Below are positions 42,050-50,834 of a stretch of 64,000 bases of DNA, one piece after another; position 1 is the stretch's first letter, and each line of letters begins with the position of its first letter. Source of the DNA: Myxococcota bacterium (GTDB lineage: Bacteria; Myxococcota_A; UBA9160; UBA4427); NCBI GenBank assembly GCA_030748735.1, contig JASMLK010000144.1, positions 1-64,000 of the forward strand, in the 5' to 3' direction. A program made the translations under genes and the position numbers. Under the pieces are notes generated by a model. That model worked only from the letters and a program-made list of their open reading frames with translations. It was not told where the DNA came from and did no database searches.

Positions 42050-43129
42050 CTAACCCCTGGAGGCGTCGGGTTCGACCTTCAGGCTCGGTCGTTCGTCGTC
42101 GAAGACGAGCTGCCATTCCGGGACACGCAGAGCGGCAAGGCAGGTTTCGAAGCGATGGCCGACCGCAGTGCCGTTGTGCTTGCGCTCGAGGAAGCGCATG
42201 CCGACCGAGTAGTCGATGCACATCACCTGGCCGGCAGGGCCGAGGGTGGCATGCGGCGGTGTGTCTCCGAACAGATCGGCGTTGCGCTTTTCTGGCGTGG
42301 CGATGGCGTCGACGTGATAGCGGCGCCAGTAGTGACCGACGACGACGGGTGGGCCCGCGTACTCGTTCCACCACGGCACCCGCTCGACCATGCGCCACTT
42401 GCCCGACGCCCAGAAGCTGTCCTTCGCGGCGCGTTCGACCCCCGACGTCGCCACCTTGATGGCATTGCCCATCTGGTTGGCTTCGTCGTAGGCCGCCAGC
42501 TCTGGAATCAATTCGAGCTTGCGGTTTTCGTCCTTGATGCGGCGCCATTCGAAGTTTTCGATTTCGGCGCGCTCACGCAGGACACGTCCGAGTTTTTTCA
42601 GGTTCTTCTTGTTGTCCTCGGCTTCTTCGTGAAAGGCGTCGATCACATGCTCGGCGGTGCGCAGGCGGTCGATTGCGGGCTGGTGCCAGCAGGCGTGAAC
42701 GACGCGCAGGTCCTCGCGCTCGAGGGCACCGGGAAGCTTGCGCAAGAAGGGAAGAAACTCGCGTTGCTTTTCGTCGGGGTCGACGACGACCGAGTCGTAG
42801 TGCGGCTCGCGTCGTCCGTACCACCAACCTTCGCCCGAGCGCTCGTTTTCGTGCTCGTCGCGAATGGCGTTGATCTCGTGATTGCCCGCAATGCACGAGG
42901 CGTTGTCCGCCTCGACGAGTCGCTTCACCGCGCGAAGGACGCCCGGGCTGTCGGGGCCGCGATCGACGAGGTCACCGACGAACACGAGCCTGCGCTTTTC
43001 GGCGTGGCGCCCCATGTCGTCGTAGCCGAGCTTGCGAAGCAGGCTCACCAGCGCGTCGAACTCGCCGTGCACGTCCCCGATGATGTCGAGGGGACCCTCC
43101 GGAAGTTCATGCACACAACTCGACGACAC
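42050..43129 (-). CDS. Calcineurin-like metallophosphoesterase
   Basis: This 359-aa protein carries the full PPP/metallophosphoesterase signature: GDVHGEFD (residues 18-25), FVGDLVDRGPDS, and AGNHEINAI, with later metal His in VVHACWHQP and VVGHYWRR. It resembles bacterial serine/threonine phosphatase PrpA/ApaH-type enzymes but with an unusually long central insert (about residues 165-235, charged). Substrates may be phosphoproteins or diadenosine nucleotides. It is convergent with the DUF2235 remnant, separated by only 3 nt. Confidence 0.88.
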   Translation of the reverse strand: MSSSCVHELPEGPLDIIGDVHGEFDALVSLLRKLGYDDMGRHAEKRRLVFVGDLVDRGPDSPGVLRAVKRLVEADNASCIAGNHEINAIRDEHENERSGEGWWYGRREPHYDSVVVDPDEKQREFLPFLRKLPGALEREDLRVVHACWHQPAIDRLRTAEHVIDAFHEEAEDNKKNLKKLGRVLRERAEIENFEWRRIKDENRKLELIPELAAYDEANQMGNAIKVATSGVERAAKDSFWASGKWRMVERVPWWNEYAGPPVVVGHYWRRYHVDAIATPEKRNADLFGDTPPHATLGPAGQVMCIDYSVGMRFLERKHNGTAVGHRFETCLAALRVPEWQLVFDDERPSLKVEPDASRG

Positions 43130-43328
43130 TTTGCCCCCTGCTCACACTCGCTGGCCCGTCGCGGCAAAGCGCCGCAGCCGCGCGCCATGGTAGCGGTGCG
43201 TTTCGGCCAGGCTCGCACTCCGGTTGAATCGATTCGCTGCCACGCCGCTCGGCTCCGCAAGCGGCACGAATACGCTGTCTGCCCGGCGAGATGAAGGGCG
43301 GTTATCGTATCGCGCCGAGGAGGAACAC

Positions 43329-44198
43329 ATGCGCTCTCGTGCATTCGGACTGATTGGCCTGGCCTACGTGGCGGCGTTCTTCGCCGCGGCGTTGACGGTG
43401 GCGGTCGTGCCCGCGGACAGCGCGCTCGTGCGCGCATTCTGGGCGGACGTCGTCGCGACCCTCGTGGTCTTCGGCTTCAGCAAGGCTCACGACAACTCGA
43501 GCTTCTACGACGCGTACTGGAGCGTCGCGCCGGTGCCGATCGCCATCTACTGGTGGCTACTCCCCGAAGCCCAGGGCGCCGATTCTCTGCGGCAGCTGCT
43601 CGTGCTCGTCCTGGTGAGCGCCTGGGCGGTTCGCCTTACCCACAACTGGGCACGGGGTTGGAGCGGGCTCGACCACGAAGACTGGCGCTACGTCGACCAG
43701 CGCCAGAGTGTCGGCAACCTCTACTGGGCCGTGAGCTTCGTGGGGCTGCACATGATGCCGACCCTCATGGTCTTTGCGGGTTGTCTCGCACTGTGGCCCG
43801 CATTGGTGACGGGCACGCAACCGTTCGGCGCGGTCGATGTGGTGGCCACGATCGTGACGGCCGGAGCGATCTGGCTCGAAGCCACGGCGGACAACCAACT
43901 GCGTCGCTTCCGACTTTCTGAGCCGCCGGCGACCGCGATCCTCGACACCGGAGTCTGGGCCTACGTCCGCCACCCCAACTATCTCGGCGAGATCGGCTTC
44001 TGGTGGGGGCTCTATCTATTCGCGTTGGCGGCCGACTCGCAGGCCTGGTGGACGGGCGTGGGTGCATTGGCGATCACCTTGCTCTTCCGCTTCGTGAGCT
44101 TGAAGTTGATCGACGATCGCATGGTCGCACGTCGCCCCGCCTACAAGGCACGCATCGAAAGCGTGCCCGCACTGCTGCCGCGCTTGCGCAGCCACTGA
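43329..44198 (+). CDS. DUF1295 membrane protein (steroid 5-alpha-reductase-like)
   Basis: This 289-aa protein has 6-7 membrane spans and the DUF1295 signature: DAYWSVAPVPIAIYWW, VRLTHNWARGWSGLDHEDWR, then the NADPH-binding C-terminal ETGVWAYVRHPNYLGEIGFW-like segment (here DTGVWAYVRHPNYLGE). The family is related to steroid 5-alpha-reductases and isoprenylcysteine methyltransferases. In bacteria the function is mostly unknown. The ATG at 43329 follows GAGGAGG. The RNA phosphodiesterase gene starts 12 nt after its stop. Confidence 0.9.
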   Translation: MRSRAFGLIGLAYVAAFFAAALTVAVVPADSALVRAFWADVVATLVVFGFSKAHDNSSFYDAYWSVAPVPIAIYWWLLPEAQGADSLRQLLVLVLVSAWAVRLTHNWARGWSGLDHEDWRYVDQRQSVGNLYWAVSFVGLHMMPTLMVFAGCLALWPALVTGTQPFGAVDVVATIVTAGAIWLEATADNQLRRFRLSEPPATAILDTGVWAYVRHPNYLGEIGFWWGLYLFALAADSQAWWTGVGALAITLLFRFVSLKLIDDRMVARRPAYKARIESVPALLPRLRSH

Positions 44199-44210
44199 GC
44201 GGGTAGTCGC

Positions 44211-44795
44211 TTGGCGGGAGACGACAGGGTCCGTGCCTTCGTGGCCATCGCGGTTTCTCGGAAGATTCGCGAGGCACTCGGGCGTGTGCGCGAGGCGGTT
44301 GCCGACCGGCCGTGGGCGAGTGACGTGCGCTGGACCGCGCCGGAGAACCAACACCTGACCTTGCACTTTCTCGGTGATGTGGAGCGGTCGTTTTGCACGT
44401 CGTTGCTACGCGAGATGGAACATCGGCTCGCCGACGTCGCCGCGTTCGAACTGCAGTTGTGTGATCTCGTTGCCTTTCCATCGACCCGGCGGCCGAGGGT
44501 GATCGCTGCGCGCATCGCGGACGAAGAATCGACGTCTCGGCTCGCCGAAGCGGTCGACGCCGCGGTCAGGTCGATCGGCGGCGATGGAGGGGAGCGGCGC
44601 TTTCGTCCGCACATCACGCTCGGGCGCTTCCGCACGCCACCGCGTCGTCCCCTCGACCTCTCGGATCGCGCGATCGAACCCGAGGCAATGACGGTCCACG
44701 AGGTCGTGCTCTTTCGCAGCGAGCTTCGCCCGAACGGCGCGACCCACACGGCCATGGGTCGTGTGGCGCTCGCTGGAACCGCGGTCGAGGACTGA
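44211..44795 (+). CDS. thpR: RNA 2',3'-cyclic phosphodiesterase
   Basis: This ~194-aa 2H phosphoesterase (LigT/ThpR) has two H-x-T-x motifs, NQHLTLHFLG and RFRPHITLGR, which form the symmetric active site. It opens 2',3'-cyclic phosphates, as in RNA repair or tRNA processing. No ATG is close; TTG at 44211 gives a family-like N-terminus (VRAFVAIAVSRKIREALGRV). It follows the DUF1295 gene in the same direction and is probably cotranscribed. Confidence 0.92.
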   Translation: MAGDDRVRAFVAIAVSRKIREALGRVREAVADRPWASDVRWTAPENQHLTLHFLGDVERSFCTSLLREMEHRLADVAAFELQLCDLVAFPSTRRPRVIAARIADEESTSRLAEAVDAAVRSIGGDGGERRFRPHITLGRFRTPPRRPLDLSDRAIEPEAMTVHEVVLFRSELRPNGATHTAMGRVALAGTAVED

Positions 44796-44911
44796 TCCCT
44801 CGATTCCGTCTCAGGGGCAGGCCCCACCGCCCGACGCGGCAAGGCAAGTCGCACATGGGCGGGACGCTGGGCCTGGCCTACTTTCCAGCACTTCGCGATG
44901 AGGAGCGTCCA

Positions 44912-45847
44912 GTGTCCAATCTACACTTCGGTGTGACCCTTCCACAGATCAAACGCACCTGGGAAGAAGCGCGCGATGCGGCGCTCTGCTTCGACGCGTT
45001 GAAGTTCGATTCGGTCTGGGCCTGCGACCACATGTACGGCGTGCCCAACCCCGCGCTTCCCATCTTCGAAGCGTGGAGTCAGCTCGCCGCGATTGGCGCG
45101 ATCACCGAGCACGTGCAGCTCGGCACCCTGGTGACACCGCCTTTCTTCCGCAATGTCGGTGTGCTGGCCAAGCAGGTGGCCACCATCGATCACGTTTCGA
45201 ACGGTCGCACCATCATGGGGCTGGGGGCCGGTTGGTTCCCGCCCGAGTTCGAGGCGTATGGGAACCCCTTTCCGAGCCTCGGCCAGCGCATGCGCGGGCT
45301 CGAAGAAACCGCACAGGCGTTGCGATCACTGTGGACCGAACCAACGACGACGCTCGACGGTAAGCACGTCCACCTGAAGGACGCGGTCTGCGAACCGAAG
45401 CCGGTTCGCAGACCCCCGATCCTGATCGGAGGCACCGGCGAGAAGGTCTTGATGGGCATCGTCGCCCGTCACGCCGACATCTGGAACAACATGGCGGTGA
45501 CGCAGTCGCAACTCGCCCAGAAGGTCGAGGCGCTGAAGCGCCGCTGCGACGAAGAGAAGCGCGACTTCGACACGCTCCAGGTGAGCCAGCAGTGTGTGGT
45601 GATCGTCGAAGAAACCGAAGACGCCGCACGTGAAGCGCTGGCGCGTGCCGGCAAGATCTACGGCGGTCACATGGGTGCCGGGCTCGAAGAGCACGGCATC
45701 TGGGGGACGCCCGAACGCGTCATCGAGTGCATCGAACGACATCGCGCGCTCGGCTGCACCGGATTCGTGATCGAGTTCTTCGGCCGTGACACGCGCGTTC
45801 CCGCGCAGCTCTTCGCCGAAGGCGTGATGCGGGAGTATGCGGACTGA
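44912..45847 (+). CDS. LLM-class F420-dependent oxidoreductase
   Basis: This 311-aa luciferase-like TIM-barrel protein shows HFGVTLPQIKRTWEEARDAA at the N-terminus, FDSVWACDHMYGVPNPALPI, LGTLVTPPFFRNVGVLAKQV and RTIMGLGAGWFPPEFEAYG. The tail GTPERVIECIERHRALGCTG is also typical. Such enzymes use F420 or FMN to oxidise or reduce diverse compounds. GTG at 44912 has GAGGAG about 6 nt upstream and removes a doubtful 19-residue extension. Its 3' end is convergent with the truncated kinase gene. Confidence 0.9.
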   Translation: MSNLHFGVTLPQIKRTWEEARDAALCFDALKFDSVWACDHMYGVPNPALPIFEAWSQLAAIGAITEHVQLGTLVTPPFFRNVGVLAKQVATIDHVSNGRTIMGLGAGWFPPEFEAYGNPFPSLGQRMRGLEETAQALRSLWTEPTTTLDGKHVHLKDAVCEPKPVRRPPILIGGTGEKVLMGIVARHADIWNNMAVTQSQLAQKVEALKRRCDEEKRDFDTLQVSQQCVVIVEETEDAAREALARAGKIYGGHMGAGLEEHGIWGTPERVIECIERHRALGCTGFVIEFFGRDTRVPAQLFAEGVMREYAD

Positions 45848-45880
45848 AGTGCGCGCCGTGCCGCGCGCGCGGTCGACCCG

Positions 45881-46741
45881 CTAGGCGATCTGCAACCAGA
45901 AGCGAAACGTCGTGCCCTTGCCGAGTTCGCTCTCGACCTGGATCTCGCTCCCCATGGCGCGCACCAGGTGCTTCACGATCGAAAGCCCCAGGCCCGTGCT
46001 CCCCAACGCGCGTGAGCGCGCGGCGTCGACGCGGTAGAAGCGCTCGAAGATGCGTTCGAGGTCGTCCTTCGGGATCCCGATCCCGGTGTCCGTGACACTC
46101 ACTTCGACCCTGTCGCCTTGGACTTCGAGCCTGACGTCGACCTGCGAGCCCTCGTTCGAATAGCGGGCAGCATTGCTGAGCAGGTTCGAGATGACCTGCT
46201 CGAAAGCGTCGCGGTCGCAACGACAGTCGGGCACATCGTCGCCATGGATCGCCACGCTGATCGACCCTTCGCGAAAACGCGGTGCGAACTCGGCCGCCAC
46301 GGTTTCGATCAAACGATGGATGTCCACTGAGCCGAACTGGAGGTTCGCGGCGTCGCTCTCGATGCGCGAGAGCGTCAGCAGGTCGTCGATCAGGTCTGAC
46401 ATCCGCTGTGCATTACGAACGATGACGTCGAGGTACTGGTCGAGGTCCTCCGGCGGCACCTTCGAATTCGAGAGCGTGTCCGCAAAGCCGCGAATCGAGG
46501 TGAGAGGGGTGCGGAGTTCGTGGCTCGCGTTGGCGATGAAATCGCGGCGCACTTGATCGACGCGGCGAAGCTCGGTGACGTCGTGGAAGACCGCCACGGT
46601 ACCGGCGCGCGGTCCATCTTCGGGAAAGCCCGAAGCGTGCATCAGCAGCACGCGTTCCTTCTCGGCTCGCACCGTCATCTCGCGCACGGCGATCGCCGTC
46701 GCGACCCTGTTCGTCCTCGCCTCGAGCGCCCACGCGCTCAA
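45881..46741 (-). CDS. PhoR-type sensor histidine kinase, 5'-truncated
   Basis: From residue ~20 this is the C-terminal two-thirds of a PhoR-like kinase. It has the end of a PAS domain (MTVRAEKERVLLMHASGF, TVAVFHDVTELRRVDQVRRD), the HisKA domain with phospho-acceptor His74 in ANASHELRTPLTSIRGF, and the HATPase with N-box NLLSNAARYS, G1 DTGIGIP and G2 GSTGLGLSIV. The membrane anchor, HAMP and most of the PAS are missing. Family similarity ends near 46685, where a PEP-CTERM gene begins on the other strand. No PhoB-type regulator is adjacent. It is likely a broken gene, though the kinase core is intact and could be cytosolic. Confidence 0.85.
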   Translation of the reverse strand: MSAWALEARTNRVATAIAVREMTVRAEKERVLLMHASGFPEDGPRAGTVAVFHDVTELRRVDQVRRDFIANASHELRTPLTSIRGFADTLSNSKVPPEDLDQYLDVIVRNAQRMSDLIDDLLTLSRIESDAANLQFGSVDIHRLIETVAAEFAPRFREGSISVAIHGDDVPDCRCDRDAFEQVISNLLSNAARYSNEGSQVDVRLEVQGDRVEVSVTDTGIGIPKDDLERIFERFYRVDAARSRALGSTGLGLSIVKHLVRAMGSEIQVESELGKGTTFRFWLQIA

Positions 46742-47258
46742 TCAGATCTACCTGACCCCCCCGTCCCAATCGATCCAGCTCGGAACGTCTTTCGAGGTCG
46801 ACCTGATGATGGACTTCGACGACGTGACCACCGGCGGCGGTCTCGAGATCACCTTCGATCCGCTCGTCGTGTTCCAGACCTTCGCGTTCGATCCCACGTT
46901 CACCGCGAACTTCGGCCTCACCGCGCCCTCCAACGGGGAGGTGGTCCAGCCGCTCGAGGTCGCATTCGGGTGGTTCACCTTCTCAGGACCGGTCGGCGAA
47001 TCCGGTCTGCATCACGTTGGAACGCTCACGTTCCTCGCCTCCGGCGTCGGCTCCACGCAGATGATCACCACCGCCGCGAGTGGCGTGTCGCCCGGACCCT
47101 TCTACGGCCCCATGGATCCGTATACGCCGCTGCCGGTCACGTTCGGAAGCGCGGCGGTCGACATCGTGCCGATCCCCGAGCCCTCGACCGCGATGCTCCT
47201 CGGGCTCGGTCTGTTCGGACTCGCGATCTCCGCTCGGCGCCCAGCCGCGACCGACTGA
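46575..47258 (+). CDS. PEP-CTERM-sorted exported protein, 5' end unclear
   Basis: Recognisable protein starts near 46690 with a signal-peptide core (TAIAVATLFVLASSAHA). It continues as a beta-rich cohesin-like domain (VDLMMDFDDVTTGGGLEITF; LHHVGTLTFLASGVGSTQMI) and ends in a canonical PEP-CTERM anchor, PIPEPSTAMLLGLGLFGLAI then SARR. Such proteins are exported and processed by exosortase; the domain resembles cohesin-like modules of this group. The nearest in-frame ATG (46575) lies inside the kinase gene and gives a 38-residue extension with no signal character. The true start codon was therefore probably lost at the junction. Confidence 0.75.
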   Translation: MTSWKTATVPARGPSSGKPEACISSTRSFSARTVISRTAIAVATLFVLASSAHALNQIYLTPPSQSIQLGTSFEVDLMMDFDDVTTGGGLEITFDPLVVFQTFAFDPTFTANFGLTAPSNGEVVQPLEVAFGWFTFSGPVGESGLHHVGTLTFLASGVGSTQMITTAASGVSPGPFYGPMDPYTPLPVTFGSAAVDIVPIPEPSTAMLLGLGLFGLAISARRPAATD

Positions 47259-47353
47259 TCCGAGCGCGGTCCTGGAACGCGAATGGGAGACGCAGTGATG
47301 CGACGAACGAGCCAGATCGACTCGACGAACAACGCACCGCGAGTGACGCCTGT

Positions 47354-47529
47354 GTGCGTTCCAGCCACACGGGACGCGGGTGGCTCGCGATCGTGTTCGC
47401 GGCATTCCTGCTGTTGCCGATCCAGGCGCAGGCCTGCTGTTGCCGATCCAGGCGCAGGCGTTGGACGAGCGAGACGTGTTCGTCGTGTTCAACGGGAGGA
47501 CCTCGCCGGTGTCGCGCTCCGCTTCATGA
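47354..47529 (+). pseudogene. TIGR03790-like exported protein remnant
   Basis: From GTG 47354 the frame encodes a signal peptide (GRGWLAIVFAAFLLLPIQAQ then A). After a 26-bp tandem duplication (47407-47458) the frame shifts. In the shifted frame the sequence continues ALDERDVFVVFNGRTSPVSR and stops at 47527, where TIGR03790 proteins (about 400 aa, often seen with PEP-CTERM proteins) would go on. Restoring a single repeat copy rejoins signal peptide and mature start (QAQALDERDVFVVFN). This shows the duplication broke the gene; the rest is deleted. Confidence 0.65.
47407..47458 (+). repeat. Perfect 26-bp tandem duplication
   Basis: Two identical adjacent copies of a 26-bp unit (starting CCTGCTGTTGCCGATCC) occupy 47407-47432 and 47433-47458. 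Because 26 is not a multiple of 3, the duplication causes the frameshift in the TIGR03790-like remnant. Perfect identity suggests a recent slippage event or an assembly artefact. Confidence 0.95.
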
Positions 47530-47985
47530 ATAATCCGGGTTGATCGGCGTTGAGGTCGGCATCCGGGCGGAGCGTAGCTGCGCTCCGTGCGAAGCGGGTC
47601 GCCCAATCGATTGCGGTCGAGGAGCGTCGCAAAGACCTTCTTGGTGATCGCGGCGATCGGGCGTCTGGCCCGATCGCTGAGCGCGGCCTGCGCGGCGACG
47701 TTCTGGCCGCGGAGCATAAGGTTGAGCGTGCCGCGAACTTAACTGCGCAGCCGCTCCAATAGCCGGTAGATGCCTGCAATCTGGTTGGTTCCGCGGGGCG
47801 ACATCGTGTTCCGAACGAGAGTCGACCCACGAATCAGCGGATAGGCCGTTGGGGGCGTGCGGCTTGCTGCGCGTTGGCGGCGATTTGGGCTCGTGGTGCT
47901 TACGCAGCGCTTACGTGACCGAATCTGCTTCCATGTCGGCAATGGAGCGCTCCACTCCAACTACTCGAATTGGGGAAGAATTCGG
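47530..47985. other. Gene-poor stretch before tRNA-Phe
   Basis: No complete gene is recognised. A minus-strand frame at about 47550-47717 reads RGQNVAAQAALSDRARRPIA and looks mildly coding but has no start or known family. The rest, to the tRNA, has no convincing frame. It is probably debris continuing the broken region to its left. Confidence 0.45.
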
Positions 47986-48061
47986 TGGTGGCCCGGACTG
48001 GAATTGAACCAGTGACACCGCGATTTTCAGTCGCGTGCTCTACCAACTGAGCTACCAGGCC
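47986..48061 (-). tRNA. tRNA-Phe (GAA)
   Basis: This 76-nt cloverleaf includes an encoded CCA end. The acceptor stem pairs GGCCTGG with CCGGGCC (one G-T pair). The D arm is AGCTCAGTTGGTAGAGC, and the anticodon stem CGCGA/TCGCG holds the loop CTGAAAA with anticodon GAA. The T arm is CTGGTTCAATTCCAG. All invariant positions are present. It lies beside a stretch of broken genes, as tRNA genes often border insertion sites, but no integrase or duplicated tRNA end was seen. Confidence 0.97.
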
Positions 48062-48139
48062 ACCGAGGCGCGGACTCTAGCCATTCCGTCGTGGAGGGTC
48101 TAGGAGGCGCGAGTGGTTCCGTGCGCGTCGTATGACGAT

Positions 48140-48958
48140 TCAGGCGGGGTCCCCGCCGCCCCCTTCGGCCGTTGCATCCGCGTTGCCGCCCCCGCTGCCG
48201 TCGCCCGGCGCGAGGCTCCCGCTTTCGAGGGTGGCGCGCTCGAGGATCACGTTTTCGAGGGGCTTGTCTTTGTCGCCCCAGCGGCCATGTCGGTCGGTTT
48301 CGACGGTCGTGATGGCGTCGACGACGTCCATGCCCGAAAGCACCCGGCCGAAGGCGGTGTACTTGCCGTCGAGGTGGTGGTTGTCCTGGTGAACGATGAA
48401 GAACTGGCTCTCGGCCGAGCCCGGGCGCCCGCGGTTGGCGAGGGAAACGACGCCGCGGTCGTGGTGGATCGAACGGAATTCGTCTTCGACCGAGAGATCG
48501 CCCCAATTGCCGCGGGTGGTTCCGGGGCCGCGCTTGCGGGTCGCGGGGTCGCCTCCCTGGATCATGAAGTCGGGGATCACGCGGTGGAACAAGGTGTCGT
48601 CGTAGACGCCCCGTACCACGCAGTCGACGAAGTGGGCCACGGTCTTGGAAGCGACCTGGTCGTAGAGGGCGATGCGAATCGATCCGCGATCCGCGATTTC
48701 GAGGACGACCACATGGCTCGGTGCTGCGGGCCATTCGAACGCGGCGACTTCGGCTTCGTAGTTCGTGCTGCGTTCGATGGTGGGACGCAGGGGGGCGCGG
48801 CGCTCCTGCGAGTCACAGGCCGCGAGCAGCGCAGCACTCGAGAGAACGCCGGCCCAGAGCACGAGGGAATGGCCGCCCAATCGCCACCGGCGCCCGTGGC
48901 TCCGGCCTTCGGTCGCGACGCGAAAGCTCGCGATTTCCTGTGATACGGTCGGGCGCAT
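48140..48958 (-). CDS. Cyclophilin-type peptidyl-prolyl isomerase lipoprotein
   Basis: This 272-aa protein has a lipoprotein-type signal (LVLWAGVLSSAALLAACDS). A cyclophilin domain spans about 85-245: DTLFHRVIPDFMIQGGDPAT with catalytic Arg, SQFFIVHQDNHHLDGKYTAF, and GRVLSGMDVVDAI. The tail is Gly/Asp-rich. It catalyses proline cis-trans isomerisation to help fold exported proteins in the periplasm. Start ATG 48958 gives an unusually long basic N-region before the signal; a later start is possible but none was clearer. Confidence 0.92.
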   Translation of the reverse strand: MRPTVSQEIASFRVATEGRSHGRRWRLGGHSLVLWAGVLSSAALLAACDSQERRAPLRPTIERSTNYEAEVAAFEWPAAPSHVVVLEIADRGSIRIALYDQVASKTVAHFVDCVVRGVYDDTLFHRVIPDFMIQGGDPATRKRGPGTTRGNWGDLSVEDEFRSIHHDRGVVSLANRGRPGSAESQFFIVHQDNHHLDGKYTAFGRVLSGMDVVDAITTVETDRHGRWGDKDKPLENVILERATLESGSLAPGDGSGGGNADATAEGGGGDPA

Positions 48959-49100
48959 GACTCCTTTCTCCCGATTCGAATCTCGCGGTTTGAGGTTCAG
49001 TTTGTGGCGCGCGCTTGCTGCCTCGTGTTGTCCGATTCATCGGCGAGATGGCCGCGAATTTTCACTGCTTCGAAGCGAAGTGTCATTCGATCGGGCCGCA

Positions 49101-50819
49101 ATGCGCGCGGCGCTGGTGCTGCTGGCCCTGCTCCTGTTGCCCGCCCCCCACGCACGCGCCGCCAGCAAGGCACCCCAGCAGGCCAGGCAGGGGATGGTGG
49201 TGACGTCGCAGGTCGACGCCGCGCGGGCGGGTCGCGCCATGCTGGCGAAGGGGGGCAACGCAGTCGACGCCGCGGTCGCGACCGCGTTCGCGCTTTCGGT
49301 CACCCAGCCTTTCTCTTCGGGTCTCGGGGGCGGCGCCTTCGTGCTGATCCGCACGGCGGACGGGGAGACCATTGCCCTCGACGCGCGCGAAACGGCGCCC
49401 GCCAAAGCCCATCGCGACATGTATGTAGAAGAAGGAGTTCCCGAGCGGGCTTCCGTGCACGGCCCGCTCGCAATCGCGACGCCCGGGCTGGTGCGGGGCC
49501 TCGTGCTTGCGCTCGAGCGTTGGGGAACGCTTCCGCTGGCGACGGTGATGCAACCGGCGATCCAGCTCGCCGAAGCTGGCTTCGCGATCGGCCCCTACCA
49601 CGCCAAGATGGTGGGGCGGGTCCGCAACTTCCTGCCCGCCGACCGCTTCCCCGAAACGGCGCGCATCCAGTGGGGCGAGAACGAGACCCTCGAAGTTGGC
49701 TGGACGCTCGTGCAGGAAGACCTCGGCGCAACGCTTCGCGCGATCGCCGAAGAGGGCCCCGAAGTCTTCTACACCGGCCGCATCGCGAAGCAGCTCGTCG
49801 AACACGTGGAGGGGCAGGGGGGCATCCTCGGTCTCGACGACCTCGCGGGTTATCGCCCGGTCGTTCGCGAAGCCGTAACGGGGAGCTACCGCGACGTCGA
49901 CGTGATCAGCTATCCGCCGCCTTCTTCGGGAGGCGCAGTCTTGATCGAGGTGCTGAACATCCTCGAAGGGTTCGACCTCGCGAAGCTCGGTGCGGGGAGT
50001 TCCGCGAGCGTTCACCTCATCGCCGAAGCGATGAAGCTCGCCTTCGCCGATCGCGCGGCGCACATGGGCGATGCGGACTTCGTCGACGTCCCGATCGAGG
50101 AGCTGGTTTCGAAGGACTACGCCGCGCGCCAGCGCGCACGCATCAACCCGCCCTGGTTCAAGCGCGCACCGACTACGTGGGGCAAACGCGAGACCGCCAT
50201 TCGCGTGAAGGGGCCGGGTCTTCCGCAAGACGATTCGGGGACCGCGCACCTGTCGGTCGTCGACGCCGCGGGCAATACGGTCGCGATCACCAAGACGATC
50301 AACACGCCTTTCGGTTCGGGGATCACGGTGCCGGGCACCGGCGTGGTGATGAACAACGAAATGGACGACTTCGCGGTCGCTCCCGATACGCCCAACGCCT
50401 ACGGGCTCGTCGATACCACGGGCGCCAACGCGATCGTGCCCTTCAAACGTCCGCTTTCGAGTATGACCCCCACCATCCTGGTGAAGGGCGGAAAGCCCGT
50501 GATGGTGACGGGGAGCCCGGGCGGCCCGCGCATCATCACCACGACGTTGCTCACCGTGTTGAACGTGATCGACTTCGGGATGAACGTGCAGGAAGCCGTC
50601 GCGGCCCCCCGCTTCCACCATCAGTGGATTCCCGACAAGCTCTTCCTCGAGCCCGAGTACCCGCGCGACGTCGTCGAGGCTCTCGAAGCGCGCGGACACA
50701 CGGTCGATGTTTCGGGGCGCCGCTGGTCTTCGGCGCAGAGCATCGTGATCGACCCCGACACCGGTCTGATGACGGGGGGCAGCGATCCGCGCGCAGACGG
50801 TGAGGCGGTGGGGTACTGA
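49101..50819 (+). CDS. ggt: Gamma-glutamyltransferase
   Basis: This 572-aa N-terminal-nucleophile hydrolase begins with a signal peptide (MRAALVLLALLLLPAPHARA). Family signatures are GGNAVDAAVATAFALSVTQP, SGLGGGAFVLI and SYPPPSSGGAVLIEVLNILE. The autocleavage Thr lies in DDSGTAHLSVVDAAGN, where the small subunit begins. LSSMTPTILVKGGKPVMVTG with SPGGPRIIT follows, the latter holding the gamma-glutamyl binding Gly-Gly. It releases gamma-glutamyl groups from glutathione in the periplasm. The ATG at 49101 is chosen because the signal peptide starts there; no strong ribosome-binding site is evident. Confidence 0.95.
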   Translation: MRAALVLLALLLLPAPHARAASKAPQQARQGMVVTSQVDAARAGRAMLAKGGNAVDAAVATAFALSVTQPFSSGLGGGAFVLIRTADGETIALDARETAPAKAHRDMYVEEGVPERASVHGPLAIATPGLVRGLVLALERWGTLPLATVMQPAIQLAEAGFAIGPYHAKMVGRVRNFLPADRFPETARIQWGENETLEVGWTLVQEDLGATLRAIAEEGPEVFYTGRIAKQLVEHVEGQGGILGLDDLAGYRPVVREAVTGSYRDVDVISYPPPSSGGAVLIEVLNILEGFDLAKLGAGSSASVHLIAEAMKLAFADRAAHMGDADFVDVPIEELVSKDYAARQRARINPPWFKRAPTTWGKRETAIRVKGPGLPQDDSGTAHLSVVDAAGNTVAITKTINTPFGSGITVPGTGVVMNNEMDDFAVAPDTPNAYGLVDTTGANAIVPFKRPLSSMTPTILVKGGKPVMVTGSPGGPRIITTTLLTVLNVIDFGMNVQEAVAAPRFHHQWIPDKLFLEPEYPRDVVEALEARGHTVDVSGRRWSSAQSIVIDPDTGLMTGGSDPRADGEAVGY

Positions 50820-50834
50820 CAGCAGGCGTCCCGC

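Noticed and set aside
47986..48061. tRNA-Phe as attachment site of an integrated element
   Set aside because: No integrase, no phage or plasmid genes and no duplicated tRNA 3' end were seen on either side.
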